Below are positions 16,279-24,481 of a DNA stretch of 64,000 bases, piece by piece. Each line of letters begins with the position of its first letter. Positions within the stretch are counted from its first letter, which is position 1. Location: the NCBI GenBank assembly GCA_018672315.1, contig CP076053.1, positions 1,227,827-1,291,826 of the forward strand, written 5' to 3'. Source of the DNA: Nocardioidaceae bacterium. Lineage in GTDB: Bacteria > Actinomycetota > Actinomycetes > Propionibacteriales > Nocardioidaceae. Under the pieces are notes generated by a model, which saw only the letters and a list, made by a program, of their open reading frames with translations, was not told the DNA's origin and did no database searches. The translations under genes and the position numbers were made by a program.

Positions 16279-17744
16279 GCCTCAAGAGCCCCGGAGCCGC
16301 CGGACGTCCCACCACGATGCCGACGTACCGCCAGTCGCTCGCGAGCCGGATCCTGCTGCTGGTCGCCGCCTCGGTCGGCATCGCGGTCGCCGCGGCGGCC
16401 CTGGCCGTGTACGCCACGGTGCGCGTCCAGCTGTCGACCAGCATCGACGAGTCCCTGATCCAGCGCGCGGAGGCGGCCGTACGCTCCGACGCGCTCAATC
16501 AGCTCGAGCTGGGGCGCGAAGTCCCGTCCTGGGTCCTCGGCGCAGGCGACATCCGGGTCGGCCACTACGTCGGCCCCGAGGGGATCTTCGTGCCCGCCGC
16601 GGGCAGCGGGCCCCTGCCCGCCTTCGGTGACGCCGAGAACGACGTCGCCATGGGGGTGGCGGCGCTGTCCGTGCGTACGGTGACCGCCTCCGACGGGTCG
16701 CTGTACCGGGTGGTGGCCGTGCCGGCGGAGCCGGGCGTCGCGTTCGTGCTGGCCCAGGGCCTGAGCCCGTCGCTGGCGGCCCTGGAGGACCTCGGGGTCG
16801 TCCTGTTCGTCGTCGGGATCATCGGCATGGTCATCGGCGGCGTCGCAGGCTGGGGTGTCGCGAAGAACTCGATGATGCCCGTGCGACGCCTCACCCGGGC
16901 CGCCGAGCAGGTCGCCCGCACCGACCGGTTGGACCCGATCCACGTCGAGGGCGAGGACGAGATCGCGCGTCTGGCGATCTCCTTCAACCAGATGCTCGCC
17001 GCGCTCGACGCCTCCCGGGAGCGTCAGCGGCGGCTCATCGCCGACGCCGGGCACGAGCTGCGGACGCCCCTGACCTCGCTGCGCACCAACCTCGACCTGC
17101 TTCAGCAGCTCGACGACGCCGTCCAGTCCGGGGCCGCGGCGCCGCGCGAGGCGGCGATGCGCTCGGAGCTGCTCGAGGACGTGCGCGCCCAGATGGCCGA
17201 GCTCACGACGCTCGTCGGCGACCTGGTCGAGCTCGCGCGGGAGGAGCCGCTCACCCCGACGCTGGAGGAGCTCGACCTCGCAGAGGTCGTCGACCGGGCC
17301 GTGGCCCGGGTACGCCGCCGCGCCCCCGGGGTGACCTTCGACGTCGACGTCGAGGCCTGGCCGTTGGAGGGCGAGCCGAACGCCCTCGAACGGGCCGTGA
17401 CGAACCTGCTCGACAACGCCGCGAAGTGGAGCCCGGAGCGGGGGACCGTCACCGTCCGCGGCGCCGACGGCGTCCTCGTCATCGACGACGAAGGACCGGG
17501 CATCAGCGACGCCGACCTCCCCCACGTCTTCGAGCGCTTCTGGCGCGCCTCGGAGTCGCGCACCATGCCGGGGTCGGGTCTGGGTCTCTCGATCGTCCAC
17601 CAGGCGGTGCACCGTCACCGCGGCACGGTCGAGGCCTCCCGCAACGAGGGCGGTGGCGCGCGCTTCACGGTGCGGCTTCCCGTGCCGGCCCCCTCCGAGG
17701 AGGCCGGGGCGGTTCTGTCCCGCTCCACACGACGATCTAAGTGA
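16275..17744 (+). CDS. mprB: Sensor histidine kinase, MprB-like
   Basis: A 489-residue membrane kinase. A short cytoplasmic N-terminus is followed by TM1 (about 25-48), an extracytoplasmic sensor region (about 50-170), TM2 (about 175-198), HAMP, a HisKA helix with phospho-acceptor His260 in [13 protein letters not shown], and an HATPase domain with N-box [17 protein letters not shown] and [12 protein letters not shown] 16275 overlaps the mprA stop (GTGA). In mycobacteria MprB senses unfolded envelope proteins and binds PepD; the next gene here is a PepD homologue. Confidence 0.88.
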   Translation: MSLKSPGAAGRPTTMPTYRQSLASRILLLVAASVGIAVAAAALAVYATVRVQLSTSIDESLIQRAEAAVRSDALNQLELGREVPSWVLGAGDIRVGHYVGPEGIFVPAAGSGPLPAFGDAENDVAMGVAALSVRTVTASDGSLYRVVAVPAEPGVAFVLAQGLSPSLAALEDLGVVLFVVGIIGMVIGGVAGWGVAKNSMMPVRRLTRAAEQVARTDRLDPIHVEGEDEIARLAISFNQMLAALDASRERQRRLIADAGHELRTPLTSLRTNLDLLQQLDDAVQSGAAAPREAAMRSELLEDVRAQMAELTTLVGDLVELAREEPLTPTLEELDLAEVVDRAVARVRRRAPGVTFDVDVEAWPLEGEPNALERAVTNLLDNAAKWSPERGTVTVRGADGVLVIDDEGPGISDADLPHVFERFWRASESRTMPGSGLGLSIVHQAVHRHRGTVEASRNEGGGARFTVRLPVPAPSEEAGAVLSRSTRRSK

Positions 17745-17766
17745 GCGCTCAGGCACGCGGGGGAAC

Positions 17767-19146
17767 ATGAGTGGCATGAGCGATGAACGCCGCGACCGCG
17801 AGCAGCACGATCCGACGGACGCCGAGGACACCCGCGCGTTCGCGCGTCCCGACGTCGGCGGTGACGAGCCGACGACCGAGCAGCCGGCGTACGCCGCTCC
17901 GGCCCCGGGAGCGACCACGGGTTCCTCCGGCGCGTGGGGCGACGACGACTACCTCTTCGGTGCCGCAGCCGCGGCACCCCCGCACGACCCCGACCGTGAG
18001 GCCCGTCTGCGGGAGAAGCGCGAGAAGCGCCGCGGGCGACGCCGCGTCACCGCCCTGGTGGCGGCCAGCGTGCTCGCCGGTGCGGCCGCCGGCTTCGGCG
18101 GCGCCGCGGCGTACTCCGAGCTCGGTCCGGCCGACTCCGCCGTCTCCACCAGCAACCAGGGGGTGACCACCACGGTGGTCGACTCCGGCGCGGTCGCGGC
18201 GACGCCGGGCTCGGTGCAGGCCGTCGCGGACCAGGTGCTGCCCTCGGTGGTGCAGGTGCTCGTGAGCTCAGGCGACGCCCAGGGCTCGGGTTCCGGCATC
18301 ATCCTGACCGAGGACGGAACCATCCTGACCAACGCGCACGTCGTGGAGGGGGCCGGCGACTCGGCGAGCTCCGACCTGGTCGTCTCCTTCAGCGACGGCA
18401 CGACGGCGCCGGCCGAGGTGATCGGCGAGGACCCGGTCACCGACATCGCGGTGATCCAGGCCGAGGGCGTCTCCGGTCTGCAGCCGGCGACCCTGGGCAG
18501 GTCGAGCAACCTCCAGGTCGGTCAGAACGTCGTGGCCATCGGCTCGCCCTTCGGGCTCTCCGCGACCGTGACCACCGGCATCGTCAGCGCGCTGGACCGT
18601 CCCGTGGCCGTCGGTCAGATCGGCGACACGCAGCAGAACACGATCTACCCCGCGATCCAGACCGACGCCGCGATCAACCCCGGCAACTCCGGTGGACCGC
18701 TGGTGAACCTCAACGGCGAGGTCATCGGCATCAACTCCTCCATCCGCACGGGTGGGGCGGCACTGGGTGGCACGAGCGGTTCCATCGGTCTCGGCTTCGC
18801 GATCCCGCTCGACGAGGTCGCCCCGATCATCAGCCAGATCCGCAACGGCGAGGAGCCCACGCACGCCCTCATCGGCATCGAGGTCAGCGACGCCGTCAGC
18901 GACGCCGGTCTCCCCCGTGGCGCCGAGGTGCAGGACGTGACCGAGGGCTCCGCCGGCGCCGCTGCCGGGCTGCAGGAGGGCGACGTCATCACCCGTCTGG
19001 ACGAGAAGCTCGTCGAGGGCTCGGACTCCCTGGTCGCACAGATCCGCAGCCTCCGACCGGGCGAGGAGGTCACCCTCGGGGTGCTGCGCGACGGTGAGGA
19101 GTTCGACGTGCAGGCCACGCTCGGGTCCGACGCCGACGGCGCCTGA
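17767..19146 (+). CDS. pepD: HtrA/PepD-type membrane-anchored serine protease with PDZ domain
   Basis: A 459-residue protease. A long acidic and Pro-rich cytoplasmic N-terminus (1-95), with a basic block before it, leads to one membrane helix (about 95-117). The trypsin-like domain has catalytic triad His191 (TNAHVV), Asp226 (TDIAVI) and Ser308 (GNSGGP), and the C-terminal PDZ domain (about 365-455) starts near LIGIEVSD. It should act outside the membrane on misfolded envelope proteins. It lies 22 bp behind mprB. ATG 17767 is used; ATG 17776 is possible. The operon ends at the hairpin 19178-19221. Confidence 0.9.
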   Translation: MSGMSDERRDREQHDPTDAEDTRAFARPDVGGDEPTTEQPAYAAPAPGATTGSSGAWGDDDYLFGAAAAAPPHDPDREARLREKREKRRGRRRVTALVAASVLAGAAAGFGGAAAYSELGPADSAVSTSNQGVTTTVVDSGAVAATPGSVQAVADQVLPSVVQVLVSSGDAQGSGSGIILTEDGTILTNAHVVEGAGDSASSDLVVSFSDGTTAPAEVIGEDPVTDIAVIQAEGVSGLQPATLGRSSNLQVGQNVVAIGSPFGLSATVTTGIVSALDRPVAVGQIGDTQQNTIYPAIQTDAAINPGNSGGPLVNLNGEVIGINSSIRTGGAALGGTSGSIGLGFAIPLDEVAPIISQIRNGEEPTHALIGIEVSDAVSDAGLPRGAEVQDVTEGSAGAAAGLQEGDVITRLDEKLVEGSDSLVAQIRSLRPGEEVTLGVLRDGEEFDVQATLGSDADGA

Positions 19147-19177
19147 GGCTCGACCCCGGCGACAGCGACGGCCACAG

Positions 19178-19221
19178 CGACAGCGGCCATCGTCACCTCA
19201 GGGTGGCGGTGGCCGCTGTCG
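19178..19221 (+). terminator. Hairpin terminator after pepD
   Basis: A perfect 12-bp stem CGACAGCGGCCA (19178-19189) pairs with 19210-19221; the loop contains an inner CACC/GGTG pairing. It is 31 nt past the pepD stop and 20 nt before the next gene start. Confidence 0.8.
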
Positions 19222-19241
19222 TGCGTGGGTAGAGGACAGGC

Positions 19242-19676
19242 ATGGTCAACGTCGTACGCGAATTCACCGTCCAGGCCGACCCCGCCGCCGTGATCGACTA
19301 CCTCAAGGACTTCTCGCACGCCGAGCAGTGGGACCCCGGCACCGTCTCGTGCACCCGCAAGGACTCCGGCGAGATCGCCGTCGGGTCGCAGTGGGACAAC
19401 ACCTCGAAGATGCTGGGCAACGAGACCTCGCTGGTCTACGAGCTGGTCGAGCTGCGCGGCGACGGAGTCAAGTTCAAGGGCACGAACGAGCAAGCCGTGT
19501 CCTACGACATCATCGACGTCACCCCCGCTCCCGAGGGATCGAAGATCCGTTACGAGGCGGACCTGACGCTCAAGGGCGCCGCCAAGCTCGCCGACCCGGT
19601 GCTCAAGGTCTACTTCGAGGCCAAGCTCGCCAAGGAAGTCGTGCAGGAGCTCACCCGCGTCCTCGAGTCCCTCTGA
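19242..19676 (+). CDS. SRPBCC family protein
   Basis: A 144-residue SRPBCC/polyketide-cyclase-like protein: N-terminal strand VVREFTVQADPAAVIDYLKDF, a middle beta-sheet, and a C-terminal helix KVYFEAKLAKEVVQELTRVL. The fold binds hydrophobic ligands. Actinobacterial members of this size are often annotated as lipid-transport or dimerisation proteins without proof. ATG 19242 follows the pepD terminator, so it is a single-gene unit. It ends at a copy of the 21-bp repeat that separates it from the convergent photolyase-like gene. Confidence 0.8.
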   Translation: MVNVVREFTVQADPAAVIDYLKDFSHAEQWDPGTVSCTRKDSGEIAVGSQWDNTSKMLGNETSLVYELVELRGDGVKFKGTNEQAVSYDIIDVTPAPEGSKIRYEADLTLKGAAKLADPVLKVYFEAKLAKEVVQELTRVLESL

Positions 19677-19680
19677 CGCC

Positions 19681-19760
19681 CAGAGGGCAGTAAATCCCCG
19701 CGAGAGGGCACGAAATCACGTGATTTTGTGCCCTCTCGGCGTGATTTTGTGCCCTCTCGG
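19681..19760. repeat. Second 21-bp repeat cluster, inverted plus direct copies
   Basis: Two plus-oriented units (19716-19736 and 19737-19757), each with GTGATTTTGTGCCCTCT, are preceded by an inverted unit (19701-19720, GAGGGCACGAAATCAC) and a more degenerate inverted one (19681-19699). Successive units keep the 21-bp period. The central units form a near-perfect palindrome at 19704-19735 centred on ATCACGTGAT, able to form a long hairpin. It lies between two convergent genes, as does the cluster at 1110-1177, and so may act as a bidirectional terminator. Confidence 0.85.
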
Positions 19761-19762
19761 CG

Positions 19763-21343
19763 TCAGGGGAGGTAGGCGCCGGCCCGCTTGGTGTGCTCGG
19801 ACTTCGTCGAGGCGTCCATCTTGTCGTAGTTCGCGGTCACGAAGTACGAGCGGCCGTTCTTCTCGAACACCTCGCGGTGGTCACGCACGAAGGTCCAGTA
19901 GAGACCGTCCCAGTCCGCCTGCCAGTCGGCATCGCGACCGTCGTTGCGCTCGACGTCCGACTCCTCCAGACCCGAGCCGTAGTCGCTCATCTTGCGCAGG
20001 TAGTTGGAGCCCGACACGTACGGCTTGGTGGTGATCATCGTGCCGGCCGCGAACTGGCTCATGGCGTACACGTTGGGCACCATCACCCAGTCGTAGGCGT
20101 CGATGAACATCTCCATGAACCACTCGTAGACCGCGTCCGGGTCCGCACGCAGCAGGCAGGTCGCGTTGCCGAGCACCATGAGCCGCTCGATGTGGTGGGC
20201 GTACCCGGACTCCAGCACGTTGCCGATCACGTGGTCGACGGGCGCGAGACCGGTCCTCGCGGTCCACCAGCCCTCGCCGAGCTCGGCCGTGTGGCCGAGG
20301 TGGTTGCTCGTCCGCATCGCCCGGCCGCGGGTGACATACGTGGCGCGCATGTACTCCCGCCACCCGATCACCTGGCGGATGAAGCCCTCCAGGGAGTTCA
20401 GCGGCACCCCGGGACCGTCGCCGCTGTCGTCGGAGCCGACCTCCACGGCTCGGCGTACGACCTGCTCCGGGTCCAGGAGGCCGATGTTCAGCCCGGGGGT
20501 CAGCAGCGAGTGGAACATGAAGCGGTGAGAGGAGTGGAGGGCGTCCTCGTACGGTCCGAAGTCGGTGAACCGCTCGGCGAGGAACTGCTCGAGCCCTGCC
20601 TCGGCCTCGTCGTGGCTGGTGGGCCACGCGAAGAGATCGGGGTCGCCGGGGTTGTCGCCGAACGCGTCCTTGACCCAGGAGATGGCCTCGACCACGGCCT
20701 CGTGTCGCTCCGAGTCGCCCTCGTCGGAGACCTCGGCGTCACCGGGCCGGTCGACACGTGGCACGTCGTAGCCCTTCGGCAGCTTCTTGCGGTTGTCCTC
20801 GTCGAAGGACCACTGGCCGCCGACCGGGGAGGCGTCCTCGCCCGAGCCCTCCACCAGGATGTCGAGGCGCTTGCGCTGCCATTCGTAGAACGCGGCCATC
20901 CGGTGCGTCCGGTCGCCGCCGAACCAGTCCTCGACCTGCGCACGGCTGGTGACGAAGTTGGGCGACTCCAACCAGTCCTCCTCGGCGATCTCGAGGTCGA
21001 GGTCGGCCAGCGTCGCGACGGTGTTCTGGTGCAGCCAGTCGTCGACGACGTCGTAGCAGCTGACCCGCATCGGCTCGAGCTCCGCGAGCACCTGGCTCAG
21101 GCCCGTGGAGGAGTTGCGCCGGCCGTCGGTCTCGACCGTGCCGACGCGGAAGCCCTCCTCCTCCAGGCGCGCCGCGAAACGGCGCATGGAGGCACGGTGG
21201 AGCACGAGCTTCTGGGCGTGGAAGCGGTACTGGCGGAAGAACAGGTCGTCCTCGACCAGCACGAAGTAGGTGCCCTCGTCGGCGTCGAGCTGCTCGACGA
21301 AGAGCTGGTGCGGGAAGACGAGACGGACGTGTCGGGTGGCCAC
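19763..21343 (-). CDS. Cryptochrome/photolyase-related protein (DPRP/CryB type) lacking Fe-S cysteines
   Basis: A 526-residue flavoprotein of the deoxyribodipyrimidine photolyase-related family (PF04244; PhrB/CryB, (6-4) photolyase type). The N-terminal alpha/beta domain begins VRLVFPHQLFVEQLD. The C-terminal FAD domain has GFIRQVIGWREYMR, YAHHIERLMVLGN, PNVYAMSQFA and TKPYVSGSNYLRKMSDYG. Bacterial members normally hold a [4Fe-4S] cluster with four cysteines, including C-x-x-C just after KMSDY. Here that stretch is GSGLEESDVERNDGRDADW and the whole protein has only two cysteines, so no such cluster can form. GTG 21343 is the start. It is the last gene of the hydroxylase-heliorhodopsin-MFS operon. 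Confidence 0.88.
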   Translation of the reverse strand: MATRHVRLVFPHQLFVEQLDADEGTYFVLVEDDLFFRQYRFHAQKLVLHRASMRRFAARLEEEGFRVGTVETDGRRNSSTGLSQVLAELEPMRVSCYDVVDDWLHQNTVATLADLDLEIAEEDWLESPNFVTSRAQVEDWFGGDRTHRMAAFYEWQRKRLDILVEGSGEDASPVGGQWSFDEDNRKKLPKGYDVPRVDRPGDAEVSDEGDSERHEAVVEAISWVKDAFGDNPGDPDLFAWPTSHDEAEAGLEQFLAERFTDFGPYEDALHSSHRFMFHSLLTPGLNIGLLDPEQVVRRAVEVGSDDSGDGPGVPLNSLEGFIRQVIGWREYMRATYVTRGRAMRTSNHLGHTAELGEGWWTARTGLAPVDHVIGNVLESGYAHHIERLMVLGNATCLLRADPDAVYEWFMEMFIDAYDWVMVPNVYAMSQFAAGTMITTKPYVSGSNYLRKMSDYGSGLEESDVERNDGRDADWQADWDGLYWTFVRDHREVFEKNGRSYFVTANYDKMDASTKSEHTKRAGAYLP

Positions 21344-21352
21344 GGGGGGCCA

Positions 21353-22594
21353 CTACCCAGGAAGCTCCGCGGCAGATCGGTCACGTCCGGCCAGTCGGTG
21401 CGCCAGCACGGCGGCCGCCACGCCCGCGACGAGCGGGAGCAGCAAAGCCACGCGCAGGCCGACCAGGTCCGAGACCACGCCGATGAGCGGCGAGGTGACG
21501 AGGGACCCGACGCGCAGCAACCAGCCGAGCACCGCGACCCCGGTGCCGTCGCGCAGCCCCTCGACGGTGTCGGCGGCTGCGTACGCCGCGGGGATGAGCG
21601 TGGCGCAGCCGAGGCCGCCGAGCGCGAAGCCGAGCATGGCCAGCGGCCAGACCGGGGCCACCACGACGAGCACGGCCCCCAGCGCGATGACCACCCCGCC
21701 GGCGCGGGCGACGGCTCCCCGGCCGTGGCGGTCGGTCAGCGGGTCACCGGCCAGGCGTCCGAGGAGCTGGCTGACGAGGGCGACGGCGACGGCCCAGGCC
21801 GCGATGCCGGCACCCGCGTCGGTCTCGCGGACGACGAAGAGCACGGACCAGTTGGAGGCGACGTCCTCCACGACCGAGCTCGCGATGGCGATGCCGGCGA
21901 TGGGCGCGAGTGCCACGAGCCACCGGGCCCGGATCCGCGGTGGCCGTGCAGCAGAATGGTCCGGTGGGGGCGCGGCGGTCTTCGTCCCCTCCCCCTCGGG
22001 CACCGTCGAGAGCCTCGCGGCGACCACGGCGACCAGCGCCCACACCGACGCGTTGACGGCGAGCTGCAGGGTCAACGGGATCTGCAGCGCGGCCCCCAGC
22101 GCGCCGACGCCCGCGCCCAGCGCAGCACCCAGGCTCCAGGCGGCGTGGAAGGAGTTCATGATCGACCGGCCGTGCCAGCGCTCGACCAGGGCTCCCTGCA
22201 CGTTCTGCGCCGAGTCGGTGATGCCGTCGGCCGCACCGACCAGCGCGAGCGCGACGACCGCTCCGATGAGCGCGCCGAGTCCCGCCGCGAGCCCGACGGC
22301 GGTGGTGCCGAGGGCGATCAGTGCCGTGGCGAGGACCGTCAGTCGCGGGGCGCCGAGACGGCGTACGAGCGGGCCGGCGGACAGCGAGGCCGCGATGGCG
22401 CCGAGGGCGGGTGCGACCACCAGCAGGCCGAAGGCCGTGTCGGAGAGCCCGAACGCGTCCTTGACCTCCGGGTACCGCGGCCACAGCGCCGTGAAGATCG
22501 CGCCGTTGGTCAGGAACATCAGCGACACCCCGACGCGGGCGCGCACCGGGGTGGAGCCGGCGGTCGGAGGGGGCCGGTGACGGGTGCTGCTCAC
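21353..22594 (-). CDS. MFS transporter
   Basis: A 413-residue major facilitator protein with about 12 membrane segments in two halves, a signature-like loop after TM2 (SAGPLVRRLGAPRLTV) and a matching loop after TM8 (DPLTDRHGRGAVARAGG). It begins with GTG 22594. It lies 12 bp after the heliorhodopsin stop and 9 bp before the photolyase-like gene, so it is surely co-transcribed with both. Substrate unknown; the context (light-linked proteins, a lipid or carotenoid type hydroxylase) gives no firm hint, and the sequence resembles drug or metabolite efflux carriers most. Confidence 0.85.
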   Translation of the reverse strand: MSSTRHRPPPTAGSTPVRARVGVSLMFLTNGAIFTALWPRYPEVKDAFGLSDTAFGLLVVAPALGAIAASLSAGPLVRRLGAPRLTVLATALIALGTTAVGLAAGLGALIGAVVALALVGAADGITDSAQNVQGALVERWHGRSIMNSFHAAWSLGAALGAGVGALGAALQIPLTLQLAVNASVWALVAVVAARLSTVPEGEGTKTAAPPPDHSAARPPRIRARWLVALAPIAGIAIASSVVEDVASNWSVLFVVRETDAGAGIAAWAVAVALVSQLLGRLAGDPLTDRHGRGAVARAGGVVIALGAVLVVVAPVWPLAMLGFALGGLGCATLIPAAYAAADTVEGLRDGTGVAVLGWLLRVGSLVTSPLIGVVSDLVGLRVALLLPLVAGVAAAVLAHRLAGRDRSAAELPG

Positions 22595-22606
22595 CGACCC
22601 ACTCTG

Positions 22607-23416
22607 TCACCCGGCGAGCGAGCCTCCGAAGATCTGCCACGCCAGCGCCGACTTCGCCACCAGGCTCAGCACCAGGTAGGTCTTCTCACCGAACGCGTAC
22701 GAGCGCCACGGGCCGACCTTCTTGTACTGCAGCCACTGGTTGATCGCGAAGCTGTTGAAGAAGACGAACAGCGAGATGATGATGCCGTAGACGAAGCCCG
22801 GCACGTCGCTGCCCGCACCCACCGTGTTGACCACGATCGCGACCCAGGGCGTGGCGCCGGCGACGCAGCCGAACCAGAACGGCTTCATCGTGGTGTGCGT
22901 ACGCCCCGGCGGGTTCGCGGCCTCCTGCAGCCAGCCGAAGAGGATCATCGAGATGTTGACCCCGGCGATCGCGATGACGGTGGTGATCGTGGTGATGCCG
23001 TTGTAGAAGCCGATGAGCAGCACCATGATCGTGGCGCTGATCGAGTACTCCAGCCACCGGAACCGGTTGATGCCGCGACGCAGGTCCGCCTCGTAGCGAC
23101 CGCGCAGCACCGTGCCGGTCAGCAGGTGGTCCAGCGCCGCGAGACCGAGGAAGACGGCGATGGCCCAGCCGACGCGTACGTCGAACAGCGCCTCCGGCGC
23201 CGGCGGTGCCGTGCCGGGAGGGCCGGTCGGGAACGAGCTGGTGACCGTGATCGCGAAGTCGCTCGCGAGCACCACGATCGCCACGGCCTGGACGGCGTGG
23301 AGGACCGTGAGTCCGAGATTCCAGACGCGGAGGTTGGACAGGCGGTCGTCGTCGACACCCGACGCCGTCGTCGCCGGGGCCTCGGGTGAGCCTGCCGTGG
23401 CAGCGCGATGGGACAT
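22607..23416 (-). CDS. Heliorhodopsin
   Basis: A 269-residue seven-helix protein that I recognise as a heliorhodopsin, a retinal-binding family distantly related to type-1 rhodopsins with reversed membrane orientation. Key residues, numbered here and compared with my recollection of HeR 48C12: retinal Schiff-base Lys255 in LSLVAKSALAWQIF (K241), Ser251 (S237), counter-ion Glu123 in RWLEYSISATI (E107), His40 (H23) and His97 (H80). Other family blocks are NISMILFGWLQE, PFWFGCVAGATPW, and VPGFVYGIIISLFVFFNSFA. ATG 23416 leaves an N-terminal cytoplasmic tail of about 28 residues. It lies between a membrane hydroxylase (41 bp) and an MFS carrier (12 bp). No retinal-forming oxygenase gene is in view. 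Function of the family is unsettled. Confidence 0.95.
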   Translation of the reverse strand: MSHRAATAGSPEAPATTASGVDDDRLSNLRVWNLGLTVLHAVQAVAIVVLASDFAITVTSSFPTGPPGTAPPAPEALFDVRVGWAIAVFLGLAALDHLLTGTVLRGRYEADLRRGINRFRWLEYSISATIMVLLIGFYNGITTITTVIAIAGVNISMILFGWLQEAANPPGRTHTTMKPFWFGCVAGATPWVAIVVNTVGAGSDVPGFVYGIIISLFVFFNSFAINQWLQYKKVGPWRSYAFGEKTYLVLSLVAKSALAWQIFGGSLAG

Positions 23417-23457
23417 GACTGTGGTGTTCCCCGGGCGGCGACGCCTACGCCGGAGTC

Positions 23458-24411
23458 CTAGGCCGGGGTGGGCGTACGCGCCTGGTCGTCCGCCTCGAGG
23501 CCGCGCCGCTGCTGCCACCCCGGGGGCCCGAAGACGTAGCCGAGCTTGTCGCGAAGCCGGTCGGACGCACGGACGTCGCGGACGATGGCGGCGTACTCGT
23601 GCAGCTGCAGCGTCACGATGTTGTAGGTGTCGACAGGCTTCGTGAGGCCGTAGTTGGGCCGCTGCAGCTCGGGCTGGAAGGTGCCGAACATGCGGTCCCA
23701 GATGATGAGGACGCCGGCGTAGTTCCTGTCGAGGTACTCCGGGTCACGACCGTGGTGCACGCGGTGGTGCGAGGGGGTGTTGAAGACCGCCTCGATCGGG
23801 GCGGGCAGCTTGTCGACCTTCTCGGTGTGCACGAAGAACTGGTAGACGAGGTTGGCCGCGTAGGAGGTGAAGACGATCCACGGCGGCACGCCCAGCAGCG
23901 GCAGGGGCAGCCAGACCACGATCTGGGCGGAGTTGTTCCACTTCTGGCGCAGGGCGGTGGAGAAGTTGAAGTACTCGCTGGAGTGGTGCGCCTGGTGCGT
24001 GGCCCAGACGAGGCGTACGCGGTGCGCGACCCGGTGCTCCCAGTAGAAGAGGAAGTCGATGCCGAGCAGCGCGAGGACCCACGTCCACACCGAGGTCGAG
24101 GAGAGCTGCCACGGCGCGACGTAGGCGAACACGACCGCGTAGAGCAGCAGGGCGAGCGCCTTCCAGGCCGCGCTCGTGGCGACCGACACCACTCCCATCG
24201 AGATCGACGCGGTGGCGTCGCGCCGCTCCCAGGCGCCCTTGTCGCGGCGTACGCGTCCGTCCGGCGCGAGCTGCTGCTCGCCCTCGGCGGACTCCTCGAG
24301 CTTCCACGCCGCCAGCGCCTCGAGCGCGATGACGACGAGGAAGACGGGCACCGCGAGGGCCACGGGATCGCGCAGGGCGACCGGCAGCGAGTTCCAGAGC
24401 TCCGCGATCAT
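23458..24411 (-). CDS. Sterol desaturase / fatty acid hydroxylase family membrane enzyme
   Basis: A 317-residue integral membrane di-iron enzyme of the fatty-acid-hydroxylase superfamily (PF04116). Four to five membrane segments carry the conserved histidine clusters HRVAHR, HQAHHSS and HHRVHHG, which bind two irons for O2-dependent hydroxylation. The superfamily includes sterol and alkyl-lipid enzymes and beta-carotene hydroxylase; which substrate applies is open. I take ATG 24411 because it fits a leaderless transcript 7 nt after a -10 box and the residues before it are not conserved. It heads the operon with the heliorhodopsin, and its promoter contains the dyad of the divergent TetR gene. 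Confidence 0.88.
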   Translation of the reverse strand: MIAELWNSLPVALRDPVALAVPVFLVVIALEALAAWKLEESAEGEQQLAPDGRVRRDKGAWERRDATASISMGVVSVATSAAWKALALLLYAVVFAYVAPWQLSSTSVWTWVLALLGIDFLFYWEHRVAHRVRLVWATHQAHHSSEYFNFSTALRQKWNNSAQIVVWLPLPLLGVPPWIVFTSYAANLVYQFFVHTEKVDKLPAPIEAVFNTPSHHRVHHGRDPEYLDRNYAGVLIIWDRMFGTFQPELQRPNYGLTKPVDTYNIVTLQLHEYAAIVRDVRASDRLRDKLGYVFGPPGWQQRRGLEADDQARTPTPA

Positions 24412-24418
24412 GCGCAGC

Positions 24419-24448
24419 AGCGTAAGTGACCGTCTAGTCACATCGCAA
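24419..24448 (-). promoter_or_regulatory. Promoter of the heliorhodopsin operon with TetR-type operator in the spacer
   Basis: On the minus strand: -35 TTGCGA (24448-24443), 18 bp, -10 TACGCT (24424-24419), then 7 nt to the ATG at 24411, so the transcript would be leaderless. The spacer is filled by the dyad GTGAC-CGTCTA-GTCAC (24426-24441), the right place for repression by the divergently encoded TetR protein. A TAGGAT box at 24469-24474, 7 nt before ATG 24482, is a matching leaderless -10 for tetR. All inferred from spacing. Confidence 0.5.
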
Positions 24449-24481
24449 GAGGGTGTGTCGAGTACCCCTAGGATCAGCCGC

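Noticed and set aside
19793-23389. A 1198-codon open frame antisense to the photolyase, MFS and heliorhodopsin genes
   Set aside because: It is low-complexity Arg/Gly/Asp/Val-rich translation created by codon bias of the genes on the other strand; those genes have clear homology and fit an operon.
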